Shown: positions 33,576-44,159 of the stretch, piece after piece | Layout of the letters: every line of letters begins with the position of its first letter | Numbering within the stretch: position 1 is the stretch's first letter | From: Phlebotomus papatasi | Lineage: Eukaryota; Arthropoda; Insecta; Diptera; Psychodidae | Length of the DNA: 64,000 nt | NCBI RefSeq assembly: GCF_024763615.1 | Contig: NC_077223.1 | Location: forward strand, 86,366,627-86,430,626 | Direction of reading: 5' to 3' | Notes under the pieces: generated by a model | What the model saw: only the letters and a program-made list of their open reading frames with translations | Told to the model about the DNA's origin: nothing | The model's database searches: none | Translations under genes and position numbers: made by a program

Positions 33576-33765
33576 GGGGGAAGAGGGGCGCCTTTGAAAT
33601 CGCAATTTTCACCTATTTTTAATTAAAATTGAGCCTTATCGTGACATAATTTAGCTGCACAGATTGGGAAGTTAAATTATCTGATATGGCTCAGTTCCAC
33701 TTAAACATAGGAGAAAAATCTAAATTTCAAAGGTGCCCCACTTTCAAAGGTGCCCCACTTCCCCC
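33576..33765. mobile_element. MITE with GGGGGAAGTGGGGC ends
   Basis: A 190 bp element from GGGGGAAGAGGGGCGCCTTT to AAGGTGCCCCACTTCCCCC, flanked by TA. The last 20 bases are partly duplicated (CAAAGGTGCCCCACTTTC twice). The related element at 61301-62839 hosts a retrotransposon. Confidence 0.8.
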
Positions 33766-33769
33766 TATT

Positions 33770-34300
33770 TATTTTTTGTACAGCTGAAGGAAAATAGTTT
33801 TCAGCTCAGATTTTCTAAAAGAACGAACCTCTTCAGAGGTCTTGATCAACAAAAAAGATTATAAGGAAAATTCCTCATTGAAATGTAAGATGAAAATCTC
33901 GAAGCCCTTTTAGAACGTTATAAACCTTTGCTTAAGAGCATATATGTAAATGTTATTATTTGCCTTAGAAGAAATATTGAGTAAACCAATATGCATTCAG
34001 ATTATACACTAAACACATCTCTTTTGATTATTCCCAATAGCAAAAAAACATTTATTGGCTAATTCTATCCTGGTGTTTCCTTAAGGTAATCCTCAAGTCC
34101 GATACCTGATTTACTGACCCTCTTTTATTCCGAAGTAGCATTACATTACTGTCAAGCCTAATTATAGTCATTTGGAGATAACTTACTAAGCTGAGAAGGA
34201 AGGCTAGTTCTGCTGATTATTTTTGTCAAATTTATAAATCAAATACCTATGATATGCATTTACTTTGTCATATGACAAAATTAAAGGAATAAACTGAATA
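33770..34300. other. AT-rich DNA, nothing recognised
   Basis: No open frame of note, no clear repeat and no terminal-repeat pair were seen. Confidence 0.5.
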
Positions 34301-34309
34301 TCTTCCCTG

Positions 34310-35963
34310 GGGTTGGATTCTGAAGAGTAGTGAGAATTGTCATTATGAGAACAATTTAAAATAAAACCGAGCACCTCCAAAGCTTGTAGCTAAAGCTTTT
34401 CAATTCTATTTAAAACGTTTTGTATTGTTCAAAGTTTTAAATTCTTTGATAGGGATTCACAATACAAATGAGAATAGTCAGAAAAGAAATTTGAATGAGA
34501 ATAGTCATGGCTAATAAAAACTTCTTCACTCAAGAAAAAAGAAAATAAATTTCTTAAAGAATCATTTAGAAAATAATCTACCTGACATTACAAACCTCAT
34601 CAAAATCTATTAATCGAAAAATTTCAGCCTTATTCTCAATAAAACTTCTCAATTCACATTTATGAGAATTGTCACATGCAGTCTATAATAATAAGGATTA
34701 GAATTGGTAAATTTCAAGAAATTTCATAAATTTCCGCCTAAAGTAGGTGGCGACTGGTGTGAAATTTCTGAAATTTTACCATCTCTAATAAGGATACAAA
34801 ATGGTACTGAAAGTCACTTCCTGGTTTGTCTTCTGGGCTATTATCAGGTTTTTTTTTTCATATTCTGAATTATGATCCAAATGCATTCAATTCCATCATG
34901 CAAATTTCCTAAAGTTGTATACATTATGACTATTCGCAATAAATTTTTCTAATGATAATTGCCATTTCTATGTTAAATCTGACGAGAATTATTAAAATCA
35001 AAAACTTAAATATACCTTTAATTATTTCAGCACGAATAATTTATTTCAAAATTAGGGGTAGCTGGGCACATTTCTAAAGAAAGGTGGACCTTGACGTAAC
35101 TTAATTTACATAAATATATGCGGAAAAAAAGCTGTCAATGTAGACCCAACTACCTCCACATAATTTAGTTAGCCTCAACCGCCCTATTTAAGTCCAGTTG
35201 TCACATGACAATTCTCACAAATATGCTGAATTCGTCCCCTGAGTATGGATTGGAAACTCATGTGAGAATTGTCCTAAAAACAAATTCAGATTTAGCTAAT
35301 ATTATCCCCTTAAGTTATGCCGTTTATTTGAAAGACTTCTCGTCTTTTTAAAAAAAAGTTATCATATAACAATTCTCACAGGAGTGTTGAATATGCTCTC
35401 TGAAGATTGATTGAACACTCATAAGAAAATTGTTCTAAGAACAAATTTAGATTTAGCTAGCATTATCCGCTTAAGTTATACCATTTATTCCAAAGACTTC
35501 GGCTTATTTTTCTAAAAGTACTTCTCATATGACAATTGTCACAAGTATCCTGAACTCATGACAAAATTGTCATTAAGAACATATTTAGATTTAGCTGACA
35601 TTATCCGCTTATCGTTTATTCGAAAGACTTCTTTTTTCCTAAAAGTGGTTTTTACATGACAATTGTCACAAATGTACAGAATTTGCCCCCTGAATATAGA
35701 TTGGAAACTCATTAAAGAATTGTCCTAAGAACAAATGTTGATTCAGCTGACATCATCCGATCGTTTATTTGAAAGACCTCTTTATTCTTCTGAAAGTAAT
35801 TCCACATGACAATTCTCGCAAGTTTACAGAATACGCCCCTTGATGATGGATTGGAAACTCATATCCCACTTAAGTTATGTCACTTATTCGAGAGACTTCT
35901 ACCTTTCTCCTAAAAGTGTTTCTCACATGACAATTGTCACAGGTTTAGGGAATCGACGCCTTT
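34310..35963. mobile_element. Possible Harbinger-like MITE with internal tandem array
   Basis: The left end GGGTTGGATTCTGAAGAG follows a CTG and resembles the Harbinger terminus GGGTGCAATTCTGAAGT. The right end, near AGGGAATCGACGCC, is a weak inverted match and no CTG follows, so the call is tentative. The words ATGACAATTCTCAC and variants recur throughout. Confidence 0.4.
35239..35960. repeat. Tandem array, 140-160 bp units, about five copies
   Basis: Units start near 35239, 35399, 35549, 35690 and 35837. Each has GATTGGAAACTCAT (or a shortened form), GAACAAATTTAGATTTAGCT, TTATCCGCTTAAGTTAT, GAAAGACTTCT, ACATGACAATTGTCACAAG and ACAGAATTTGCCCCCTGA. The last unit is incomplete. The GCCCCCTGA-end motif resembles an inverted copy of the left terminus of the surrounding element. 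Confidence 0.8.
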
Positions 35964-35968
35964 ATCTA

Positions 35969-36305
35969 CAGTAGAGCCCCGTTATAGGTCATATTTGATT
36001 TCAGATTTGACACTTGGGTCGCACTATGGTCCATGTCATTTTTTAAAATGATCAACAACTTTTAGTATTGAAATTGCTCGACGGCTTCCACTTTCTTTGC
36101 GATTGTGGTGCTTTTCCTCGCTCTCTTCATTATGGATCACAATATCACAACTACGCAATAAAGTTTGCCAAAAATATTAAAATAATTATGAAAACATTGC
36201 ATGTCGCGTACTAAAAAACATAACCTAACTTAAAATCAGTGTTTTAAAATAAACGGTCGATAAATTGTGGACTATAGAGTGATAGTCTATAGCGGGGCTC
36301 TACTG
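35969..36305. mobile_element. Tigger-like MITE with transposase remnant, copy 2
   Basis: A 337 bp element, ends CAGTAGAGCCCCGTTATAGG and CTATAGCGGGGCTCTACTG, TA on both sides. On the minus strand it reads MKRARKSTTIAKKVEAVEQF, matching the copy at 26970-27298, so the two elements lie in opposite orientation. The next element starts only 20 bases further on. Confidence 0.85.
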
Positions 36306-36324
36306 TACTGAATATAATCCACTA

Positions 36325-36898
36325 CAATAGAGTTTCTCAAATTTGAACATTTGGGAGGTGTAGATGACATTTATCACTCCTCAAATTTGAACGATATTTT
36401 CAAAAACGTAACGGAATTCATGTGAAATTCACTTTCCCTAAATTAAGATAAATAACTTTAGAGAATATATCAATGTAATTTGTTGTGAAATATATGGAAT
36501 TTGTTGCGGAAGTTAATACAATACGACAATACTGAGGAAATACCAGAGAAAAATTGTTCTAATTTAGACTCCATGCAAAACTTTCTTCACATAGGGTGAA
36601 AGGAACGTCTATTGACACTTTAAGAACTCGTGTCAGTACCTATTGACACCCTACTCTGTACCATTTGGGATATGAAATTTGAACATTTCTGTTTATAGTA
36701 AAAGGTATATTACAGAAAAAAACGTTATATTACTTATATTTTACTAGATACATTAAATAATTTTCAACATTTTGACAAAAGTGTCAATAGAGGTTCCCTG
36801 TCGAACAGACGTTCCTCTGACCCTAACCTCAAATTTTACATTTTGAACTCAACCGTGTCGGTCAAATTTGAGGAGTTCAAATTTAAGGAACTCGACTG
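36325..36898. mobile_element. Outer MITE with CAATAGAGTTTCTCAAATTT ends, split
   Basis: The left end CAATAGAGTTTCTCAAATTT and right end AAATTTAAGGAACTCGACTG are related inverted repeats, flanked by TA. A second element (36594-36823) is inserted inside. Fragments of both occur at 18598-18895. Confidence 0.7.
36594..36823. mobile_element. Nested MITE with GGGTGAAAGGAACGTCT ends
   Basis: A 230 bp element, GGGTGAAAGGAACGTCTATT at the left and AACAGACGTTCCTCTGACCC at the right, flanked by TA. A truncated reversed copy lies at about 50514-50635. Confidence 0.75.
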
Positions 36899-36904
36899 TA
36901 GATC

Positions 36905-37080
36905 TTAAAATGTGTCATATGATCAAATAACGTAGAACGTTCGCAAGATTCAAATCATCGTCAGAAAAAGCTGTCAAACTCAACATTTAAATTCAAATTT
37001 TAACGGTTGTCCATTCAACGACTAATTAAGAGCTAAATAGACGCAAAAATCAGTAAGTTATTCAGTTGTGTAGTGAGAAG
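36905..37080 (+). promoter_or_regulatory. Possible core promoter
   Basis: TTCAGTTGTG at 37061-37070 fits the insect initiator (TCAGTY) and lies about 80 bases before the ATG at 37143, in a stretch less AT-rich than its surroundings. AGATCC, a weak match to the downstream promoter element, follows about 28 bases after the initiator A. No TATA box was seen at the right distance. The case is circumstantial. Confidence 0.3.
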
Positions 37081-37142
37081 AGGCCAAAAAGAGATCCAAT
37101 AAGGAGGAAATTGAACGCAAAGAAGAAGCACGATCGCGAAAA

Positions 37143-37238
37143 ATGAGTGATTTATCGACAAGCTCGGGAGCAGAGCGAGATGAAAGATCATCGAACATCG
37201 AAGTGAGGCTACAATTGTATGAGCTCAAATATAATTAA
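37143..37238 (+). CDS. Candidate first exon or short ORF, unknown protein
   Basis: The ATG has a fly-like context (GCGAAAAATGAG). The frame reads MSDLSTSSGAERDERSSNIE, after which GTGAGG at 37203 could be a splice donor; without splicing it continues 11 residues to a stop at 37236. The same frame is open upstream to 37077 and encodes charged residues (KRSNKEEIERKEEARSRK), so the start is not certain and this could instead be part of an internal or last exon. The sequence is hydrophilic and serine/acid-rich, and I do not recognise it. No second exon was found to the right. Confidence 0.3.
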   Translation: MSDLSTSSGAERDERSSNIEVRLQLYELKYN

Positions 37239-37239
37239 C

Positions 37240-39600
37240 AATCTAAGGTCACTTCACATATGATCATGTGTGTGAGACGAAAGAAAATGAATAATTTATT
37301 AGAATATCTTTTTTTTTTTAATACTGTTCTTATGCTTATAGGCCTGTCATTTCACAAAATACATACGTGGAATTGTGGTTGTGCCTTTTTTCAATTTCCT
37401 CAATAATTCGCCGCTGCTGAGTGGTGCTCTGAGGAAAATTGTCGTCGTCAGCGGACATCTAAATTTATTTTATAACTTTTTTTTATATTTGTGTCTTTTT
37501 TTCTGTAACTTTGTACACACACTTGTCCTCGTACTGACCACGGGATCTGTCGGCAGGCTCGTTGAATTGGTCAGAGAAGAAGGTGTTTGGATCTAATAGA
37601 CTTTCTGTCGATCTTTTTGCTATTTTTGAATCATATATATTTCACGTTTTATCAACACATACACTCTGTCACTCTAGCTCCCACAGATATCAGAAAAGAG
37701 AGCATTTAACCATAGTATAAAGAATTATATATATTTATATATAGGTTTTTTTTTTAAGATGAAAAAAAAATGCGAGAGGAATTATTTTTAGATGAAAGAA
37801 TTGCCTCTTCACGGTGCTATTTTCGATGATGTATATTTTTTAATATTTTATGCCCGTTGCTCCCCCTTCGATGTTTATTAAAAAAAAATAATGTTTTTTT
37901 TATTTTTTGTTATGTTAAGAAGATTCTTCTCTATTTTTGTTAATTATTAACTTTCGTTGCAGTTGATTTACTGTCTTATTTCTTCGATGTCACCGGCATA
38001 CAATGAACTAACCATATAAACAATTAACACACAACATTTCAACACTTGATGCAATAACAACATTATTATTGCTCTCACTTTGTGACTCACAAAACATCAA
38101 CTCTTCTAGTTACAGCAGAAAAAAAAAATTCTTGCTGTTTGTTGCATCCCATTCAGTTTGTTACACCACAACAATTTACTATGATGTACCACATTTGAAA
38201 ATTCGTCACTGTGATTTCTAAGATTATCACACGGAAATCAGTGATATAGGCGATTCTAGCCAAAGTGCCAAAGATCACCAACTTCACTGATCTTTTCGGA
38301 AATTTACTTCCTCAGGGGAATTATCTCTGTGTCATGTGAAATATTCACAGCACATTTATCAATTTGCTCAAAGCTTGAGGCCTTTTTTTTTCAAAAAAAA
38401 AAAAAAACTCTGTCTCATGTATTATTTTATTATTTCGCGATCCCCATACGATCTTGTCGATCCACACAACACGATCAACTTTATTGGCAGCTCTCTCGTG
38501 GTTTTCCGCTGGGTGAAAATATAATGTTTTCATGGAGTTGCCCCAAGAGTCTCAGATCACATTCAACACAGTGCATCTATGTATGCCTTCTTCAACATGC
38601 GAAAATATATGTCTTTATCGGCTTTGACTTCTAGGGGGCACCCAGAGATTCCGGCAAGGATCACACGATACCAAAACAAGCAATCATGTACAAACACTTT
38701 ACATTCGGTTACTTTTGAAATTTTTCCCGCGTTTCAGTCAAAACCGAAATTTTGGTCTTTCCTTTTCAAACTTAAAACCGTTAAAAGGACTTTTAAAAAA
38801 AAATCAACGGTCATGGAGATTCACGAGGAGAGAACCTTTGGAAAAACCGCGCGTAAGACCCGTAACTCAGTGCCTTCTGGGCAGAATAGGCCAATGCTGA
38901 CTGGACGACAGTCGGATTGAAACTGTCTCTGGCAAGCTCCAAGAGACGCTTCGAAGCTAGTCAGCTATATCCAACACACAGACAACTTTCAGCACATACC
39001 CAAGACTTTAAATACATCAATCTCTCCCTCTCGCACTCTCTCCTGCTCTCACTCACAGCCGCGCACATTTCTCAATGACCACCCAATTGTGATACCCCCC
39101 CCCCAGGGCAGAGACACCCCATCCCCCAATAAATCCCTTATACAATTCCTTCTGACTCACACAAGTCACCCCCGTTGAAATCCAAGCCAATGTCCTTCCC
39201 ACGCAGCACTATTAGAAGGCACTCCATCAGACTCAGAACCATGGGGAGAAAAGATAATCTCTGAGCTGGGGAATTGTGTGCACTCCAATTTTTCGTCATT
39301 GATTCGCTTTTTTGGTGAGGAAGGCAGAGAGCATGAAAAAAAATAAGTCATGAACCACACTCAAATCTACGAGTGATGTAATAAGTGCAGAGAAATGTGA
39401 CGATAAGATTAGGCAAGAGCTTCTCAAATTGAATGACGCGGAGGTAGTACTTGGAATTTTGCAGGGAATCCGTGGAAATACTAAAGAATCACGACGAATG
39501 GAGAATTGATAAGGATATTACTCATTGAGCCATCCACATGATACCCAATGCAGATGATCCAAATTAGGCCACGCATTGAGATATTTGATGACAACCGGAT
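37240..39600. other. Unique non-coding DNA with balanced composition
   Basis: No gene is supported. Long poly-T/poly-A runs are seen at 37310, 37740-37900 and 38390. From 38640 to 39150 the DNA is GC-richer. On the minus strand TATTTAAA at about 39009-39016 could be a TATA box for a leftward transcript, but no matching open frame follows. The overlapping frames at 38329-38920 and 39166-39360 have no domain. Confidence 0.4.
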
Positions 39601-39796
39601 ATGGTTGACCAAAGTAGGGAAAGGCTATCAGGCTTCGTACACACTCTGACTTCAAACACTCGATATCTTTCCCATATTCCTTTAATGAATCTGACCTACT
39701 TTTTCAGGAAATGTGTGACTTGAAAGGAGCTATTAAAATGTTGTTAAGATTTTACAATTTTTAAATTTAAACGATTTTTAAAATCACAATCGTATA

Positions 39797-40434
39797 GGGT
39801 AACGTGTGGTATTTCTGGACTAAGGTGCTTTTCGGGACATAATATGGGTATTTTGGGACACATAAAAAATCCTATAAATATTTGTTTTCTAATTATTTTT
39901 AAGTTCTATATGAAATATTAAGCTCTTTACGTATCAGATTAACATGAAACTTCTGAAATTTTATTTAATTTAAAGCGTGAAATACGCGTGAATTGAGAGT
40001 GTCACATTTCACTTTTTACAAAATCTTCAATGTAGTCAATTTTGCAGATGTCAACACAAACACTGCTTAGTTTTTTTCGATTTAAGTCACTTTAAAAGTG
40101 AAATTGAAACAAATTTTTTATGAAAGAGTGAAGTTTAGAACTTCTACTTAAAGGTAAATAATCAGGCTCGATGAAATTTATTTGCATTATAGCGATTTTT
40201 GTTTGTCTCGTAATACCCAACTGTCCCGAAATATACCACTCTTACTTCTTTACATATTTGCTATTTTGTACAAAAAATGATGCATTTTTCATAATTTTTC
40301 GATAAGAATCTTATTCTGGATAGCATAAGGAACATAAATATTTGTATCAACAAAGAAAAAAATATTTGAGAAGTCGTTAAGCTGTTTGAAACTTAAAAGT
40401 GATAAAAAGTGTCCCGAAATATCACACGTTACCC
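39797..40434. mobile_element. MITE with GGGTAACGTGTGGTATTTC ends
   Basis: A 638 bp element from GGGTAACGTGTGGTATTTCT to GAAATATCACACGTTACCC, flanked by TA (39795-39796, 40435-40436). TTTCGGGACA-like words recur inside both ends. A reversed half copy starts at 54987. There is no coding frame. Confidence 0.85.
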
Positions 40435-40439
40435 TAAGG

Positions 40440-40760
40440 AGTAAAATGTTTCACTCGGAGTTCGGAGTTGTACTTGAGAGTTTGAGTAGATTTGAGAGAT
40501 CTGTCCCGGGTTTTCCGTAGGGAATCCCGGAAAGGTCCAGTCCGATTCGTTCGAAGGTGTTCCTGTAGGAAAGAACCCCCTTATCCCCGGTGTTCCAAGC
40601 GGCCCGGCCCCCGGGGATTCAAGAAAAGTGTAGCAGTGAAGTTAATAAAAGTCCACAAGAGGAACTCTGGTGTTTTTCTTAGATCTTGGATCTTCTTGCC
40701 CCTCCTTCGGTCGAAAGTTGTTTAAGGGTGGTTGCGAGGGGATGGTAGCTTTAACCCTAT
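40440..40760. other. GC-richer unique stretch
   Basis: A 77-residue frame (40492-40725) is rich in Arg, Lys and Pro and covers a stretch with CCCGG/CCCCGGGG words. It has no domain I recognise and no splice signals that would support it, so it is not called as a gene. Confidence 0.4.
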
Positions 40761-40761
40761 A

Positions 40762-40977
40762 GGGGAATGTTGGCATGGTTCGCACAGAGTGAGCCTTCAA
40801 ACAACGCAAATTTTCTCTTTGTTTACAAAGAACTAGTTCGTCTTTTCTTAGCTATAAGATAGACAATTATTAAGCTCATGAGACGAAATGAGGAATGGTA
40901 AGTCAGCTCTTTACAAATGAAGAGAAAATTCGCATCGTTTGAAGGTTCACTCTGTGCGAACCATGCCTACATTCCCC
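40762..40977. mobile_element. MITE with GGGGAATGTTGGCATGGTTC ends, copy 1
   Basis: A 216 bp element, left end GGGGAATGTTGGCATGGTTC, right end GAACCATGCCTACATTCCCC, flanked by TA. The inverted similarity extends inward over GCACAGAGTGA. Copy 2 is at 45649-46361. Confidence 0.85.
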
Positions 40978-41255
40978 TATGGGAAAAATATGAAGTGTTC
41001 GAATCCTTAAACACTTTCTTTAATAATTTAAAACAATTTTTATTGTTCTCTTTTTACACATTGAAGAAATAATTTTGAAAAATAGTATTAATAATTTCTT
41101 ATTATTAAAATGAAAGAATTAATCTATCTGAGCGAAATTTACATAATTTTTTTTAAAGAATGGCTTGTAAAAGCTAAACCATAAAACTAGGGATATCCCT
41201 TCTTTTAGTCAAGACACATCCTAATACCGCCTTAATACCGATCTTAATGAGTCCC

Positions 41256-41475
41256 GGTCAAAATCCCGAAAGTCAAAATCCCGAAAGCCAAAATCTTGAA
41301 TTCTTAAAAATGTCATAGCTACTCCCACGATTGTACCCGCACTTTATGGAGGCAAAGGGAAATTTTCTGTATCTTAGAAAATTATTCTACACATTTTCCC
41401 ACATATAATTTCATCCCTTTCAAGATTTTGAACATTCGGGATATTGGCTTTCGGGATTTTAGCTGCCACCGATCT
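41256..41475 (-). mobile_element. Minisatellite MITE, short copy
   Basis: The reverse complement of this stretch follows 15693-16260 from CGGTGGCAGCTAAAATCCCG through TCGTGGGAGTAGCTATGACA to TTTTGACCGGGAC, but holds only two or so units of the TTTCGGGATTTTGGC repeat at the right end. The array length therefore differs about tenfold between copies. Confidence 0.75.
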
Positions 41476-41584
41476 TAATACCGACACAAGAACTTTTTTC
41501 TGATTATTTAGAGGACATAATAACTTTTTATAGTCAAAAAATATTTTTGTTTTTGGGACACCGGTGTCACCGGTTAAAGGGTTA

Positions 41585-42034
41585 GGGCAGAATCACATTG
41601 ACAGTAAAATGCTCACCGTCACCGTCAAAGCCCTCACCGTATTTCGTTAATTTACGCATTTTCATTGCAATTCTTACGCAAATTTTCCATTACGATATTA
41701 CCTTGTCTCATACTCGGTGGCCCTAGGTAAAAATAATATGAGAAAACTGAATAAATAAAGCGAAAATGCGATAAACGGTGAGCAAAACAAAAAACTGTAG
41801 GATTTTTTTGCTACAGTTTTTCGTACAGTTTTATTGCTCACCGTTTATCGCATTTTCGCTTTATTTATTCAGTTTTCTCATATTATTTTCACCTAGGGCC
41901 ACCGAGTATGAGACAAGGTAATATCGTAATGGAAAATTTGCGTAAGAATTGCAATGAAAATACGTAAATCAACGAAATACGGTGAGAGCTTTGACGCTGA
42001 CGGTGAGCATTTTACTGTCAATGTGATTCTGCTC
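41585..42034. mobile_element. Fold-back Tourist-like MITE, copy 1 (TTA target)
   Basis: A 450 bp element whose arms of about 200 bases are near-complementary, from GGGCAGAATCACATTGACAG to CTGTCAATGTGATTCTGCTC. The loop near 41800 reads AAACTGTAGGATTTTTTTGC. TTA flanks both sides (41582-41584; 42035-42037). CACCGTCACCGTCAAAGC repeats lie near each end. TWA duplication and termini suggest a PIF/Harbinger-mobilised MITE. Open frames here only mirror the arms. Confidence 0.9.
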
Positions 42035-42529
42035 TTAATCCTATTGATTTTGAAAATAATGAAGAATTTGTTTTCTTTCAAACTATCTGAAATTTTCTGT
42101 TTAAAATTTACCATAAATCCACTTTCACATAAATTCTTATAATCTCAGATTATTTGGAAATATGAGAGTTTCCTCAAAACATTTCCAAATGGGCTTTTCT
42201 TGAGTGCGGAAACTTAACAATATTTTTAAAATATGTTTTGAAATCCAATTTAAACCCAGCCTTAATGAACCTGGGACTTTTTATAAACTGAAAGCTTGCT
42301 GAATACATTAAGAGTGTTTTTTTTTTCTTGGAGATTCATACTTTTGGTGCTGAAAAATGGTGATTATATTTCGAAAAAAATCTCGAGAAAATTTTCACAA
42401 AAAACCGTTGAATTTACATAATTTGTACATTAACAAGAACCAATTTCTAAATAAATTGAAGTATACTGTGCTAATTTTCAGAAAGCTTGCAATATGAAAC
42501 GCTTCTTCTGATTCTCAAAATTATATTTT

Positions 42530-42860
42530 TTTTTCAATTTCTAGAGGTTGTACAATGCCAGAGATACAACAGAGAGTCTCCTTTACAAACGAGATGCTAT
42601 TGAAAAATCCCTGGAACAGTTCCAGAAGGGTAAGAGACTTCGAGAAACTTGATATGCCTTATAGCACACTAAACAATATATATATATTTTTTTATTCAAT
42701 TTTAAATGAATTGAGAATGATTTTAAAGAAAATGAATGATAAACTACTTTTATAGGTTTTAGAAGAACACTTCTGGATATGAAGTAACACAATATTTCAA
42801 TTTGTAATAAAAATATTACATTTTAAGCTTATGAATTTGAATATCTAAAAATTGATACAA
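42530..42860 (+). mobile_element. Truncated psq-type relic
   Basis: The frame YKRDAIEKSLEQFQKGK then RLRET and a stop (from about 42575) is the same helix-turn-helix start as in 6767-7780. The sequence after it (AATTGAGAATGATTTTAAAG, then ATATTACATTTTAAGCTT) follows the family too. Both terminal repeats are lost. Confidence 0.7.
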
Positions 42861-42974
42861 ATTTCCCAACGTCACAACCCTAAAAATCCTAAAAAAAAAA
42901 AAAACAATAAGAAAATATAAGATAAAAAAGTGGGAATTAAAATTATAATGAAATTATTCTCTACAACGGATTCT

Positions 42975-43213
42975 TGGCCCGGATTTTTGGGACGATTCCG
43001 GAGCCTATACAACCATGAGGTGTATGAGCGCTACCGAGAGGTAACTATCGTCAAGCAAATACGAGGAGGCGAGGTCGACCCAGCCTCAGATGGACCGACG
43101 GCGTGGACCAGGACGCTAGCTCATTAAGGTCGCGGAATTGGAGAACAGTGGCGCGTAATAGGCTCGAGTGGCGACGGGTCCTGAGTCAGGCCAAGACCAG
43201 TAATTGGTTGTAG
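42975..43213 (+). pseudogene. 3' end of a non-LTR retrotransposon ORF2
   Basis: Frames here encode LYNHEVYERYREVTIVKQIR and, after shifts, WTDGVDQDASS and then NWRTVARNRLEWRRVLSQAK ending NWL-stop at 43213. This is the well-known C-terminal tail of RTE/CR1-like ORF2 proteins (LYxLYxExxIVxxIR ... NWRxxAxDRxxWRxxxxxAKT), here with its middle deleted. The clade is uncertain. It stops 13 bases before the element at 43227. A more decayed relative is at 1200-1540. Confidence 0.8.
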
Positions 43214-43226
43214 CGCCGGATAAGTA

Positions 43227-44146
43227 GGGTGGAATAACCGGCTATCGCCATGTTTAGGAAAAAATTAAATTCATTTAATCATAACTTTTGAATCCTTGTT
43301 ACAAGATAAGTCAAATTTGACACAAAGTTACTTAGATATATTGGCTCTAGATACGTGAAAACAATAATCCTAGAACATAACGCTGTACTACTTAAAAAAC
43401 TGATTTTTATTAATAATGCAAAAATAACCATTTCGTCGCCACTTTTTACCACTTTTCGCCAGTTTTGTAAAATTTATAACCACTTCTCGCCACCCACTTG
43501 AAAAGAACCACACTCGGTTATTTTAGGCAATGCTATGAAAAGAATACATTGACCATTTCTCTTTCCTTGTGATCACTTTATTATTACTCTCTTTAAATGA
43601 TTTTTCTTCACTTTTATTTGAGAAATCAAATTATGGGGCTTTTGCAGAAAGTAAACAATGCAGATTTGACAACTGAGAATGTACGAAGTGAAGTTAGCGT
43701 CGCCTATTGAATAGATATGGCGACAGGTGGTAAAATCAATTCCAGAATATTACCACTTCTCGCCATGCCTCATTTTTATACAAAAATAATATAAAATGAA
43801 ATATTAATTGACTAAATACAAATTTTATGTATTCCACAAGTGCAATTAAATATTCAATAGACAAATTATTTACCCAAATAGGTATTTTTGGCCTGATGAA
43901 AATTTGACGACACTTAGTACATTTGGTAAGAGATGTTGGATTCGATGCACTTGCTTAAAATATTGCTCTAAAAAGTAATCAAAATCGTGAATCCAAAACG
44001 AATAATTATTATTTTTCGATTCTATGCGTAGAAGCAGAAACAATACAAAAAAATTGCGACTAATTTATTTCATAAATTGCGAAAAATAGCGATTTCAATG
44101 TAAGTGGCGAGAAGTGGGACACTGACGAGAACTGGTGATTCCACCC
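43227..44146. mobile_element. GGGTGGAATAACC MITE, copy 2 (uninterrupted)
   Basis: A 920 bp element starting GGGTGGAATAACCGGCTATC and ending GAACTGGTGATTCCACCC, flanked by TA (43225-43226, 44147-44148). It is collinear over its length with 26683-27931 minus the nested element there, and shows the empty site at about 43522 (CGGTTATTTTAGGCAAT). No intact coding frame. Confidence 0.9.
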
Positions 44147-44159
44147 TAAGTAAGTAAGT

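Noticed and set aside
34310..35960. CRISPR-like array because of regularly spaced similar words
   Set aside because: The units themselves are repeated in full and no unique spacers of constant size lie between short repeats; the DNA is eukaryotic.
38579..38920. 113-residue frame as a gene
   Set aside because: Overlapped by another open frame, no domain, and basic low-complexity residues from an A-rich stretch.
39061..39120. Run of C residues as a functional G-quadruplex
   Set aside because: A single run of nine C is not enough for a quadruplex call.
40492..40725. Arg/Pro-rich 77-residue frame
   Set aside because: Composition follows the local GC-rich words; no domain or splice evidence.
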